A stretch of DNA of 31,148 nucleotides, taken from the IMG/VR virus record IMGVR_UViG_3300032323_000920, positions 1-31,148 of that record. One strand, 5' to 3'. Of the stretch, positions 12,951 to 22,285 are shown one piece after another. Source of the stretch: a virus. Below the pieces are notes generated by a model that ran no database searches, was not told where the DNA came from, and worked only from the letters and a program-made list of their open reading frames with translations. How positions within the stretch are numbered: position 1 is the stretch's first letter; every line of letters begins with the position of its first letter. The position numbers and the translations under genes were made by a program.

Positions 12951-13544
12951 ATGAGCATAACAAAAGCGCAATTGGATGCAATAAACAGCGGTATATTGGA
13001 TAGGCTGGGAATAAGTCAATCCGAAGCCGATGCAGTAATGGGTGGCTCCGTATTGGGTGAAGCCTTGGCAAATACAGCCACCGCAATAATCAAAGAACTT
13101 GAAAAAGATATCCGGGCAAAAAAACTGACCGCAACCAAAAGCCTGCTGCAAAAAATTGACCCCACAAATTATGTGGAAACTGCCAACGGGGTGACACTGG
13201 CAATCACAATGGTAAATTATTACCAATGGGTTGAGGATGGCAGGAAACGTGGTAAGCGGCCACCGATTGCATCAATCGAGGAATGGATATCTAGAAAGGG
13301 CATTCAGGTTCGCAAAAGCAAAGGTGAAAGTAAACAATCGGTTTTGGAACGCAGGCGGTCAATGGCCATAGCTATTGCCAATAAGATAGCGGCAAAGGGA
13401 ACAATAAAGCGGTTTGGCTATAAAGGTGGGGATTTCATCAAGGATGTATTGACACCGCAGACAATCGAAGCCATTGCCGGAAGCATTGGGGATGTAATTG
13501 GCAGGCAAGTTCAGGTGTTTGTGACTACCGAGGTTACCCAATAA
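12951..13544 (+). CDS. Tail completion/neck protein (HK97 gp10-like)
   Basis: The 197-aa protein carries YYQWVEDGRKRGKRPPIASI (about residues 85-104) followed by EEWISRKGI and a basic region ERRRSMAIAIANKIAAKG, a layout typical of HK97 gp10-like or tail-completion proteins of Bacteroidota phages, which join head and tail. I chose the ATG at 12951 over 12909 because 12909 lies inside the tRNA-like RNA and the motif sits five bases before 12951. It is followed by a weaker copy of the motif and the next tail gene. Confidence 0.65.
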   Translation: MSITKAQLDAINSGILDRLGISQSEADAVMGGSVLGEALANTATAIIKELEKDIRAKKLTATKSLLQKIDPTNYVETANGVTLAITMVNYYQWVEDGRKRGKRPPIASIEEWISRKGIQVRKSKGESKQSVLERRRSMAIAIANKIAAKGTIKRFGYKGGDFIKDVLTPQTIEAIAGSIGDVIGRQVQVFVTTEVTQ

Positions 13545-13554
13545 TGTATTATTT
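13544..13554 (+). promoter_or_regulatory. Phage-specific promoter-like motif, weak copy
   Basis: ATGTATTATTT matches TTGTACTATTC at 8 of 11 positions and lies five bases before the ATG at 13560, the same distance as the exact copies. Confidence 0.4.
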
Positions 13555-13559
13555 TAGGT

Positions 13560-14759
13560 ATGGCAATCACAATTGTAACCGAGCCAAACGACATTTGCCC
13601 GGTTTATTCCGATATTTCCTATGTTTTAAGCTCCACCAACTACACCCAAACCAATTTCAAGTTTGTGGCGGTGGTAAAAGATAGCGATGGCAACACCATT
13701 GCAAAGCTAAAAGCACCTATTTTCTACGGCACAACGGACAAAGGGGTGTTCAACATCAGCCGGATATTGCAGAACTATGTAACGTATGACTTCAACACCG
13801 CCACCACAACCACAGCAAAGTGCGCCAACAGCCATGTGTTGTACTCGGTTGAATTTGGCGAGGAATATGGTGGTGCAGAATATTTGAATTTGGCAAGCGA
13901 TACCGGGAAATTTGCATGGAACGGATTATTTGGTTTGTATTCAGGCGAAGCGATTGCGGATTACAAGGTGGATTTTCCATCCACATCCGTTAAATTCCTG
14001 ACAAGGGTACGCCAGCGCAGGGTGACATTGGTGCAAAATGACTACCTTTATTTTCTAAGGGCAGCGAACAACGTTGATGTGCAGATTTTAGCCTACAATG
14101 CCAGTGGCACATTGATTGCAACAAGCGTGATAGCAAACACATTTACCGACACAGCAGACAAAACACAATTCCTGCTCCGGGTTGGTGCCGGGCCTGCAAA
14201 CCTTAACGCACTGACAGCCGGGCAACTTGCATCCGGTACAGCCGGCAGCGTTGTTCCTGCAAATACCAGTTACTACACCATGCAAATTATCAGCGACCCG
14301 GGAAGCAATCCCGGCAGCGAAGCCTACCGATTTGATGTGGTGGAAGAATGCAGCAAATACAGCCCACAATATTTGTACTTCCTAAACCCATTGGGCGGCT
14401 TTGAAAGTGTCCGATGCAGCATGGCATCAACTGACCGATACAACATCAGCAGGAAGCAATTTAAGCGCAATAATTACACGCTCACTGGCGGCAGCACCTA
14501 TGGCTACGATACGAGCAAACATGGCCTGACCAATTACGCTACCGAAAAAACAAAAGAGGTAATACTGAACACCAACTTTTTGAACGAAACGGAATTTGAA
14601 TGGCTGCAAGATTTGATTGCCAGCCCGGTTGTGTTTCTCGGCAGCATCCCGGTAAATATCGTGGAAACTTCCTATGAGGTGTTTGACGATATCGCAGGCC
14701 CAAACAACCTAAAAATAACCGTGCAATATACCGAACCTGAAAGGCTGCAAAACGCATGA
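13560..14759 (+). CDS. Tail structural protein, beta-rich
   Basis: The 399-aa protein is rich in Thr, Ser, Asn and aromatic residues, with repeated beta-strand patterns and no membrane segment, as in baseplate or tail-tip proteins. I recognise no named domain, but proteins of this size between tail completion and a large hub-like protein are typical of Bacteroidota siphoviruses and could play the distal-tail (Dit) role. Its stop overlaps the next start by ATGA, suggesting the two products assemble together in fixed amounts. Confidence 0.6.
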   Translation: MAITIVTEPNDICPVYSDISYVLSSTNYTQTNFKFVAVVKDSDGNTIAKLKAPIFYGTTDKGVFNISRILQNYVTYDFNTATTTTAKCANSHVLYSVEFGEEYGGAEYLNLASDTGKFAWNGLFGLYSGEAIADYKVDFPSTSVKFLTRVRQRRVTLVQNDYLYFLRAANNVDVQILAYNASGTLIATSVIANTFTDTADKTQFLLRVGAGPANLNALTAGQLASGTAGSVVPANTSYYTMQIISDPGSNPGSEAYRFDVVEECSKYSPQYLYFLNPLGGFESVRCSMASTDRYNISRKQFKRNNYTLTGGSTYGYDTSKHGLTNYATEKTKEVILNTNFLNETEFEWLQDLIASPVVFLGSIPVNIVETSYEVFDDIAGPNNLKITVQYTEPERLQNA

Positions 14760-17518
14760 ACAACGTAAGATTAGTTTGCGGTAATGTGAGCGTGGATTTG
14801 CCGAGTGACTTCGGTATATTGATAAACAAATCCATTGCAGACATTCGGGAGCCGGAAAGCCGCAGTTCGGATTGGTCAAAGTCATTCACGCTGCCCGGAA
14901 CAAAGACAAATAACAAGCTGTTTACCCACTTGTTTGATTTGAATTTGAGCATCCGCAACACGAGTGCAACCAATTTCAGCCCGGATTTCAACCCTAACTT
15001 GAAAGCCGATGCCATTCTGCAAGTGGATGAGGTGACACAAATCGAAGGTTTTATCCGGCTGCTGTCAATAAAGGTGAACGACCTGAACCAAATCGAGTAT
15101 GAATGCTCCATGCACGGGCAACTTGCCGACCTATTTGCAAAGATTTCCGATGCCAAACTTGCTGATTTAAGCCTGACCGAGTACAATCACACCATCAGCA
15201 GCACAAATATTTTCAATTCTTGGAACACTTCCATAATAAAAAACGGCAGCACCTATGTAAATTTTAGTGGTGGTCTACCGATTGGTGATGGTTATGTTTA
15301 CGGATGGCTTGATAATGGCCAATATGCTGACTACAAAAATCTTTATACTGATGATATCACCCCTTATGTGTATGCCAAAACCGTGGTCGATAAGATTTTC
15401 AGCGGTGCCGGGTACACATATACATCGGATAGTTTTTTCAATTCTGCACAATTTAGGCGGCTTGTAATTCCATGCCCAACCCAAATGCCCATACTTTCCG
15501 AGAGCCAAATTCAGCAACGGCAGTTTGAAGCAAAATCTTCCGGCAGTACAAACTACACCAAAGGCAGTCAAATATTATTCCCGACCGAAATAACCGACCC
15601 AAGCAGCCAGTACAACCCAAGCACAAGCAAATTCACAAATGGGTATAGCGGACAGCGTTATGACTTTTTCTTTGTCTGCAAAGCGGAATTTCCATACACC
15701 ACAAACTATGAATACCAATTTTGGTTTGGACTTTATATAAACGGGGTGCGGAAAAAGTGGGTGATGATTGATACCTACAATATTAATCTTGCCAGCAACA
15801 AAGTTGAAATTGATGTGACCGTTGCATTTAGCAACATACAATTGAACACCGGGGATTTGGTTGAAATTCGCAGAGAGGAAATATTTAGGCAGGACACAAC
15901 GCTTGGTGTCACAAACTGGACAGCGACATCCGCAACATACACCCAATTACCTGACAGCAAATTCTTGAACGGAATTATTGATGGCATTTATGGCATTGGT
16001 GACACAATGGATTTGGCAGGATTTTTCACCGGGGTAGAAACAAAACAGCGTGAATTTATGCGGTGGATTTTTACCATGTTTAATCTTTACACCGAAGCCG
16101 ACCCGGACATCACCAAAAGATTGGTGGTAATGGCTCGTGAAGATTTCAACCAAACAACGGTAAAAGATTGGACAGCCAAACGTGATTTATCGCAGCAGCT
16201 TGAAATTATCCCAATGGGTGAACTTGATGCAGGCAAATACACTTTCACATACAAAGAGGGTGACGATGATGGCAATAAATTCTACAAAGAGGATTTTGCA
16301 AGAACCTATGGAGATAGGCAAATTGTAATCAACAATGACTTTGTAAAGGATGATAAAAAAATCGAAATCGGATTTGTTCCGACTTTGATTGTGAAGCCTG
16401 AAAACGAAGCCGATAAATATTTGCCGGATTTGTCAACCAACGATGGCAAACAAAAGTCGGGTGATTTGAGAATTTTGCAGTACAAATATTTGACTTGCAA
16501 AAATTACAACGTGATTGAAGGTTCCAAGCAAACGGCAACGGCTTCAAGTGTGACCGCCATCAAAACAAATTACCCTTACATGGGGCATTTGAACGACCCA
16601 ACAGCATCAACAAGCGACATCAATTTCGGGATGCCACGTTTTATCGGAGTTGCAGCAGGCACATCAATCACCAATAACAACTTATTTAACGCTTATTGGA
16701 GCAAATACATCAGCGAAATAACCGACAAAGACAGCAAGATTGTGCGTGGTAATTTCTACCTTACCCCGGCAGACATGGAAAAGTTGTCTTTCCGTGACCT
16801 TTATTTCTTCGATGGTAACTATTTCAGGCTCAACAAAATTGAAGATTACGACCCAATCAACCCATCGGTAAATATCTGCGAGTTTTTGTTCCTTAAATCC
16901 GGGCCAACATTCACCGCAAGCACCGGGGTAATTGGTGGCGGTGGAAGCCAAAGCAGTGGAACCAATGAGGAATACGACCCAAGAGGTGGCAATGTTAGCT
17001 CAAAAGTAATTCAGCAGCGTGGCATTGATATCGGAAACCTAAACAGCGCAGGGCAAGGTATAATGGTTGGAAATGGAAATGTAAATTTCGGCCAGCGCAA
17101 TGCAGCGTTTGCAACCAGCGGAGTGGCTTTTTTGTGTGATGATAGTATCGTGATTGGACAAGCTCCGCCACAGCCAGTTAATTGTAACGAGGTGTGGATG
17201 CAAGGGCAGTTGGTAGAACCTAACAATTTTGGAACAAACCGCTTTGTTTATCCAACGGCAAACTACACGGCTGAAATGGACAAGGACATCATTATCTTTT
17301 CAGCAAATGGCAACCACACAATCACTTTACCCCCGGCAGCAACAAGCACATCAAAAGCATTTTGGGTGGTGAAGAAAGGTTCAGGCGGCACATTACGCAT
17401 CGAACCCAGCACCGGGGATTTAATCGACAATCACGACCACTACAACATCAACAACCAATACGGCACAGCATACCTTGTCAGCGATGGCATTGATTGGTAC
17501 GCATTAACAAACAAATAA
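14756..17518 (+). CDS. Large tail-tip/baseplate hub protein with fibre-like C-terminus
   Basis: At 920 aa this is the largest protein. The N-terminal 150 residues (NNVRLVCGNVSVDLPSDFGI...) resemble the start of baseplate-hub or minor tail proteins of Bacteroidota phages. The middle is beta-rich. After a Gly/Ser linker (TGVIGGGGSQSSGTNEEYDP, about residue 720) the C-terminal 200 residues look like a fibre or host-contact domain, with NHTITLPPAATS and a final GIDWYALTNK, a common ending of phage tail fibres. It therefore probably combines hub and receptor contact. The tape-measure gene starts one base after its stop. Confidence 0.6.
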   Translation: MNNVRLVCGNVSVDLPSDFGILINKSIADIREPESRSSDWSKSFTLPGTKTNNKLFTHLFDLNLSIRNTSATNFSPDFNPNLKADAILQVDEVTQIEGFIRLLSIKVNDLNQIEYECSMHGQLADLFAKISDAKLADLSLTEYNHTISSTNIFNSWNTSIIKNGSTYVNFSGGLPIGDGYVYGWLDNGQYADYKNLYTDDITPYVYAKTVVDKIFSGAGYTYTSDSFFNSAQFRRLVIPCPTQMPILSESQIQQRQFEAKSSGSTNYTKGSQILFPTEITDPSSQYNPSTSKFTNGYSGQRYDFFFVCKAEFPYTTNYEYQFWFGLYINGVRKKWVMIDTYNINLASNKVEIDVTVAFSNIQLNTGDLVEIRREEIFRQDTTLGVTNWTATSATYTQLPDSKFLNGIIDGIYGIGDTMDLAGFFTGVETKQREFMRWIFTMFNLYTEADPDITKRLVVMAREDFNQTTVKDWTAKRDLSQQLEIIPMGELDAGKYTFTYKEGDDDGNKFYKEDFARTYGDRQIVINNDFVKDDKKIEIGFVPTLIVKPENEADKYLPDLSTNDGKQKSGDLRILQYKYLTCKNYNVIEGSKQTATASSVTAIKTNYPYMGHLNDPTASTSDINFGMPRFIGVAAGTSITNNNLFNAYWSKYISEITDKDSKIVRGNFYLTPADMEKLSFRDLYFFDGNYFRLNKIEDYDPINPSVNICEFLFLKSGPTFTASTGVIGGGGSQSSGTNEEYDPRGGNVSSKVIQQRGIDIGNLNSAGQGIMVGNGNVNFGQRNAAFATSGVAFLCDDSIVIGQAPPQPVNCNEVWMQGQLVEPNNFGTNRFVYPTANYTAEMDKDIIIFSANGNHTITLPPAATSTSKAFWVVKKGSGGTLRIEPSTGDLIDNHDHYNINNQYGTAYLVSDGIDWYALTNK

Positions 17519-17519
17519 A

Positions 17520-19667
17520 ATGGCAACGACAACGGTAGGAATAAAATTAGATGCAACGGTTAGCGGAGCTGACCAAGTAAAAAAGCTCAAAGATGAAATC
17601 AAGGCAGCGGAAGCAGAAGCAAAAAAGATTTCTAAAGAATTTGGAGCCAGCAGTGTTGAAGCACAAAAGGCTGCTGAAAAAGTAACGAAATTAGCGCAAG
17701 GGCTTGACAGCTTTAAATCCATAAAAACCCAAATTCGGGAAGCAACGCAGGAAGCGGTAAGATTAGCACAGCAGTTTGGGGAGTTTTCACCGGAAGCAAC
17801 CAAGGCAGCACAGAGAGTTGCCGAGTTGAAAGATACCATGCAAGATTTCCAGCAGCGTGTTCAGGCGTTAAATCCTGACAAGTTTGAAGCAGTTGGTAAA
17901 ATGGTAGGGGGTATTGCAAGTGGATTTTCTGCGGCACAAGGTGCGATGGCTTTGTTTGGTGCTGAAAGCGAAGATGTGCAAAAAACATTACTCAAAGTAC
18001 AAGGCGCAATGGCATTGGCGCAAGGTATTCAGGGTGTAATAGATGCACAAAAACAATTCAAAGTATTTGGGCAGGGTGCGGTAGCTGCATTTCAAGGAAT
18101 GACCACAGCATCCAAGGCATTCATGGCTACTGGTTTGGGATTGATTTTAACTGCGATTGCTGCCGTTGTTTCATATTGGGATGACATTAAAGGTGCTATC
18201 AGTGGCGTGTCTGCCGAACAAGAAAAGCTGAATGCACAAACACAAGCAAACCTTGAAACCAACAAAGCCAAACTTGATGCCATTGATAAATCGGAAAACA
18301 TACTAAAACTACAAGGCAAATCCGAAAAGGAAATCAGGCAGATGAAACTTGACCAGTTGAAGTTGACCATTGCCAATGCTGAAACAAATGTTAAAAATGC
18401 GAAGATTACAAAACAAGCACAAGTTGAAGCAGCCAAAAGTAATAAGGAATTTCTAAAGGGGATTTTAGATTTTATCAGTAAGCCATTGCAATTGGTGATT
18501 GACACGGTTACGGGGATTGCAAACTATTTTGGTGCTGATTGGGATTTCAACCTTGCTGAAAGTATTGCAGGCGCAATCTTTGACCCGGAAGAAACTGCCA
18601 AAGAGGGTGACAAAGTTATAGCCGAAGCAGAAGCCACATTGATGGAATTGAAAAATCAACAGGCTGGCATAATACTCTCCATTCAAAAAGAAAATCAGGA
18701 AGCAGCAAAAGCAGCATCGGATAAGCAAAAGAAAATAAATGAAGATAGGGCGAAAGCGGATGCGGACTATGCACAGCAAACAGCAGTCACTTTGAATGAA
18801 AGATTAAAAGCATTTGAAAAAGCATGGGCAATCGAGTTGCAAGGCGAAGCAAAAAAGAACTTAACCAAAGAACAACTTGAAAAAGAATATGCTCTCCGCA
18901 GGCAAGCAATAATTGACAAAAACAATGCCGAGCGTGAAGCAGCACAAAAAGCGGCAACCGAAAAAGAAATTGCTGAAACTACAAAAGCAACCGACCAATT
19001 TTTTAAGACCGAACAAGAAAAGGTTTTAGGCAATGACAAAGCACTGGCACAATTAGAGGTGCAACGACTTGAAGCGCAATTGCAAAATGCCCGTGATTAC
19101 GGACAAAGCACCGTTGATTTGGAATTGGCACTTGCCCAAAAGAAAAAAGAAATCCGAGATAAAGATGTGGCAGAAGCAAAAGCAGCCGAGGAAGCCAAAC
19201 AAGCGGCACAAATCGAAACTTTAAAGGCAGCCGCATCAGCCATCAGCGCATTGGGTGGATTATTTAAAGAAGGCAGCGATGCAGCAAAGGCAGCGGCATT
19301 GGCAGATATCGCAATCAACACGGGTATTGGTTTTGTTCAGGGTTTGGATATCGCACAAAAAGGAGCAAAAGCAACCGGGCCAGCCGCTCCATACGCATTC
19401 CCGATTTTCTATGCCACACAAATTGCAGCCGTTTTGGGTGCAGCATCAAGGGCAAGGGCTATAATGAAAGCCGGAAGCGGAAGCGGTGCATCTGGTGGTG
19501 GCGGTGCTGCTGGTGTTCCTGCTGCTCCATCGTTCACCCCGACCGCAGGCGGTGCACTCCCGGAAGAAGGTCAGTTCGGTGGCATGGGCCGGGTGTACGT
19601 TCTTGAAGGCGATATCACCAAAACACAAACAAGGGTTCGCAGGCTAAGAAATACAAGCGTGGTTTAA
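17520..19667 (+). CDS. Tape measure protein
   Basis: The 715-aa protein is Ala/Lys/Glu-rich with long coiled coils (residues 15-115 and 380-580), a hydrophobic segment FMATGLGLILTAIAAVVSYW at 201-220 and a second hydrophobic region near 585-660, then a Gly-rich linker and a basic tail. This is the standard make-up of siphovirus tape measure proteins, which set tail length and enter the host envelope at injection. By the usual 0.15 nm per residue it predicts a tail of about 107 nm. It is followed by an exact copy of the late motif. Confidence 0.9.
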   Translation: MATTTVGIKLDATVSGADQVKKLKDEIKAAEAEAKKISKEFGASSVEAQKAAEKVTKLAQGLDSFKSIKTQIREATQEAVRLAQQFGEFSPEATKAAQRVAELKDTMQDFQQRVQALNPDKFEAVGKMVGGIASGFSAAQGAMALFGAESEDVQKTLLKVQGAMALAQGIQGVIDAQKQFKVFGQGAVAAFQGMTTASKAFMATGLGLILTAIAAVVSYWDDIKGAISGVSAEQEKLNAQTQANLETNKAKLDAIDKSENILKLQGKSEKEIRQMKLDQLKLTIANAETNVKNAKITKQAQVEAAKSNKEFLKGILDFISKPLQLVIDTVTGIANYFGADWDFNLAESIAGAIFDPEETAKEGDKVIAEAEATLMELKNQQAGIILSIQKENQEAAKAASDKQKKINEDRAKADADYAQQTAVTLNERLKAFEKAWAIELQGEAKKNLTKEQLEKEYALRRQAIIDKNNAEREAAQKAATEKEIAETTKATDQFFKTEQEKVLGNDKALAQLEVQRLEAQLQNARDYGQSTVDLELALAQKKKEIRDKDVAEAKAAEEAKQAAQIETLKAAASAISALGGLFKEGSDAAKAAALADIAINTGIGFVQGLDIAQKGAKATGPAAPYAFPIFYATQIAAVLGAASRARAIMKAGSGSGASGGGGAAGVPAAPSFTPTAGGALPEEGQFGGMGRVYVLEGDITKTQTRVRRLRNTSVV

Positions 19668-19678
19668 TTGTACTATTC
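19668..19678 (+). promoter_or_regulatory. Phage-specific promoter-like motif, copy 2
   Basis: TTGTACTATTC followed by AAATT and the ATG at 19684. Identity with the minus-strand copy extends through TTGTACTATTCAAAT (15 bases). It overlaps the tape-measure stop region and would start transcription of the head module. Confidence 0.7.
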
Positions 19679-19683
19679 AAATT

Positions 19684-20697
19684 ATGGATTACCCAGTGTA
19701 TAAAATAGTGGTCAATGAGGATGATGAAACGGGCGTTGAGTTCGTTTCACTTGTTGACAAGCCAGCGATAAAAAAGGATTTCCTGCTTTTCCAAGAATTT
19801 GTTGAACCGGGTGCAAAAGAAAGCGAGGAAGAATTTATCAGCCGTTGCATCCCCGTAATGATTGGAGAAGGAATGGAACAAGACCAAGCCGCAGCCGTGT
19901 GTTATTCCAAGTGGGGCAGCAAGCAGAAATTTGAAAGTTACAGCGATTACCCGGAAGCAGCAAAAGAAAATGCAAAGGTTGCTTTGCGTTGGGCAGAAGA
20001 AAATGGATGGGGTGATTGTGGCACAGCAGTTGGAAAAATCAGGGCAAATCAGTTGGCCAATGGTGAAGCCATCAGCCGTGACACGATTGCAAGAATGGCA
20101 GGCTTTGAAAGGCACCGCCAAAACAGCGACAAAGAACTTGGTGATGGTTGCGGCCGCCTGATGTGGCTGGCATGGGGTGGCGATGAAGGTGTTGAATGGG
20201 CACAAAGGAAGTTGTCACAAATTGACAAGTCAAAATTCGCCATACAATCCGAAGAAAAGCGCATTATTTCCGGGCCCATCATGCTGGCAAACGTGCCCAT
20301 CTACCGCTTTGATGATATCCGGGGTGAGTATTATGTTACGTTTCCACCCGACACCATTTTCAGCATCGTAAAAAAGATGGCCCGTAAAGGGTTGTATAAG
20401 GCAGTCAATACCGACCATACCAATCCGGTGGATGATGGTGTGCACATGATTGAACTTTACCTGATTAACCGGGAGCGTGGTGTCATGCCGCCCAAAGGTT
20501 ATGAAGATGCCGAAGATGGAAGCGCATTTGCAAGCTACCTGATTGACAACGAGGAAATATGGACAAAGGTGAAAGCAGGCGAATGGAGAGGCTTTTCGGT
20601 TGAGGGTATGTTTGACATGGAGCAGCAGGATGATATTGCCGTAGCCATGCGTGAAATAGCTGTTATGCTCAAAAATTTTGCAGAGGAAATCAAGTAA
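19684..20697 (+). CDS. XkdF-type prohead protease with an N-terminal insertion domain
   Basis: The C-terminal half (residues 195-325) has the XkdF/Peptidase_S78_2 layout: ISGPIMLANVPIYRFDD, YYVTFPPDTI, NTDHTNPVDDGVHMIELYLI and WRGFSVEGMF, giving a candidate His and Ser for a serine protease that matures the prohead. The N-terminal half contains EEFISRCIPVMIGEGMEQDQ, then a Trp-rich block with GDCGTAVGKIRANQLANGEA and a final LMWLAWGGDEGVEWA. That block occurs in several head proteins of Bacteroidota phages and is not needed for proteolysis. At 337 aa the protein is a fusion. It opens the head module behind the late motif. Confidence 0.75.
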   Translation: MDYPVYKIVVNEDDETGVEFVSLVDKPAIKKDFLLFQEFVEPGAKESEEEFISRCIPVMIGEGMEQDQAAAVCYSKWGSKQKFESYSDYPEAAKENAKVALRWAEENGWGDCGTAVGKIRANQLANGEAISRDTIARMAGFERHRQNSDKELGDGCGRLMWLAWGGDEGVEWAQRKLSQIDKSKFAIQSEEKRIISGPIMLANVPIYRFDDIRGEYYVTFPPDTIFSIVKKMARKGLYKAVNTDHTNPVDDGVHMIELYLINRERGVMPPKGYEDAEDGSAFASYLIDNEEIWTKVKAGEWRGFSVEGMFDMEQQDDIAVAMREIAVMLKNFAEEIK

Positions 20698-20706
20698 TTA
20701 CTATTC
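20696..20706 (+). promoter_or_regulatory. Phage-specific promoter-like motif, weak copy
   Basis: AATTACTATTC matches TTGTACTATTC at 8 of 11 positions, with the whole TACTATTC core intact. It is seven bases before the ATG at 20714, the same distance as in the minus-strand copy, and one base before an alternative ATG at 20708. Confidence 0.45.
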
Positions 20707-20713
20707 TATGCGT

Positions 20714-21262
20714 ATGGACATCAAAATTGAACTTTCCGAAATGAAAAGCGGACTTTCTGCATTTATGGCAGAGGTGCGCCAGCGTTTCGAAAGTGCCGAG
20801 CCTGCGATGAAATTTGCTGAATTGACTTTGGTAGATGGTACAATAGTATCATTTGAAGGTGAGGAAGCGGTTATCGGAGCGGCTTTAAATGTAGTTGGGT
20901 TGGAGGGCATTGTGCCTGCTCCCGATGGCACTCACGAAACCACTGAAGGATTGCTGATTACTACCGTTGATGGCATGATTACCAACATTGAAACCAAAGA
21001 AATGGAAGCTCCCGAAGCCGAAGCCGAGGTCATTGTTGAATTTGCCAGCAAGGAAGAATTTGCAGCCCTGAACGACCGCATCGCAAAACTCGAAGAAATG
21101 TTGGTTTCCCTTGGCAGCAAGGTTGAAGACACATTCAGCGTTTTTGAAAAATTTGCATCACAAACCCCGGAGCCTGTTGCTAAACCTTTCGGCCCGGTTA
21201 AAACTGAAAAAAACGAAGCATTGAAAGGTTTTGCTTCTGCACTTAACAACAACAAAAAATAA
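20714..21262 (+). CDS. Capsid scaffolding protein
   Basis: The acidic, Glu/Ala-rich protein (182 aa from this ATG) has a predicted coiled coil around EEFAALNDRIAKLEEMLVSL (residues 118-137) and a short basic C-terminal end, the usual form of scaffolds that guide HK97-type capsid assembly and are removed by the protease. It lies between protease and capsid genes, as expected. The ATG at 20714 fits the late motif; the ATG at 20708 would add two residues. Confidence 0.7.
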   Translation: MDIKIELSEMKSGLSAFMAEVRQRFESAEPAMKFAELTLVDGTIVSFEGEEAVIGAALNVVGLEGIVPAPDGTHETTEGLLITTVDGMITNIETKEMEAPEAEAEVIVEFASKEEFAALNDRIAKLEEMLVSLGSKVEDTFSVFEKFASQTPEPVAKPFGPVKTEKNEALKGFASALNNNKK

Positions 21263-21269
21263 ATAAAAC

Positions 21270-22217
21270 ATGGCATTTGTAGTATCAGGGTTGACCAACT
21301 ATACGAAGGAAACCCAATTAGAGCTTTTAGTAAAAGCAATGTTCAGCGGAAAAACTGCATCTTTGTTGCAGGCTGCTGGACAAGTTATTCCCGGCATTAA
21401 ATCAGCCGAAGCACTTCCTCTTTTGAGTAGTGATGTATTCTTCCAAACCGATGGTTGCGGATATAGCCCATCAGGAACTACCACCATCAGTCAGCGTGTG
21501 TTAACCGTTGGAAAAGTTAAGGTTGAAGAAACTCTTTGCCCAAAAACATTGGAAACCAAATTCACACAGCAAGGATTGGCCGCTGGTTCACCCGTTGACT
21601 TGGGAGTATTCCAAGAGCAAATTGGTCTTGAAAAAGCAGCTAAAATTGCCGAAGCTATCGAGACCGCTATTTGGCAGGGTGACCTTACAAGTGGTAATGG
21701 CAACTTGAACAAATGGGATGGTTTCCTTACCCAACTGACTGCCCTTGGTTTCGGTGGTGCAGGTGACCCTATCAAAGGTAACGTTGGTAACGCCTACACT
21801 TCTATCACTTCCTCAAACATTGACGATATCATTGCTACCATTTACAGCGTAATTCCTGCCGCTTTGTTGGGCAAGCCTGATTTGTTCATCGCAATGGGTA
21901 CTGACACCTTCCGACTTTACCGCACTTGGTTGGTAGGTGCTAACCTTTTCCATTACGCTGCAACTGAAACCGCAGAGATGGAAATTGTTGACCCTATCAC
22001 TGGCATCAAAATCTACGGATTGAACGGAATGAACGGAACTAACAAAATCGTTGCTGGTCTTTGGTCTCAGTTCTATATGGGTACTGACATGATGGATGAG
22101 AGCGAGGAGTTTAAATTTTGGTTCTCACAAGATGCAGACGAAGTTAGATTTAGGTCTACTTTTAAGGCCGGAGTTGCCATTTCCTACCCAGACCAAACGG
22201 TATTTTTCTCATTGTAA
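21270..22217 (+). CDS. Major capsid protein (HK97 fold)
   Basis: The 315-aa protein is of the capsid type of Bacteroidota siphoviruses, with features such as TDGCGYSPSGTTTISQRVLT (about residues 60-79), VKVEETLCPKTLE, KAAKIAEAIETAIWQGDLTS and LFIAMGTDTFRLYRTWLVG. Codon choice looks less AT-skewed and more uniform than in most neighbours, consistent with high expression. It follows the scaffold gene after seven bases and is followed by a strong intrinsic terminator, which isolates its transcript. It forms the icosahedral shell after scaffold removal. Confidence 0.88.
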   Translation: MAFVVSGLTNYTKETQLELLVKAMFSGKTASLLQAAGQVIPGIKSAEALPLLSSDVFFQTDGCGYSPSGTTTISQRVLTVGKVKVEETLCPKTLETKFTQQGLAAGSPVDLGVFQEQIGLEKAAKIAEAIETAIWQGDLTSGNGNLNKWDGFLTQLTALGFGGAGDPIKGNVGNAYTSITSSNIDDIIATIYSVIPAALLGKPDLFIAMGTDTFRLYRTWLVGANLFHYAATETAEMEIVDPITGIKIYGLNGMNGTNKIVAGLWSQFYMGTDMMDESEEFKFWFSQDADEVRFRSTFKAGVAISYPDQTVFFSL

Positions 22218-22241
22218 TTCACTGAACTAAAGTTTAACCCG

Positions 22242-22271
22242 GGGGGTGGGGCACAACCCTACCCCCTTTTT
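22242..22271 (+). terminator. Strong intrinsic terminator after the capsid gene
   Basis: A 10-bp GC-rich stem (GGGGGTGGGG 22242-22251 with CCCTACCCCC 22257-22266, one G-U pair) with a 5-nt loop CACAA is followed by T5 and AATTAAA. It ends only 14 bases before the next ATG. Confidence 0.9.
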
Positions 22272-22285
22272 AATTAAAAAAAAAT

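Noticed and set aside
14539-15186. 215-aa minus-strand frame across two tail genes
   Set aside because: Antisense shadow of well-supported coding sequence, with no family resemblance.
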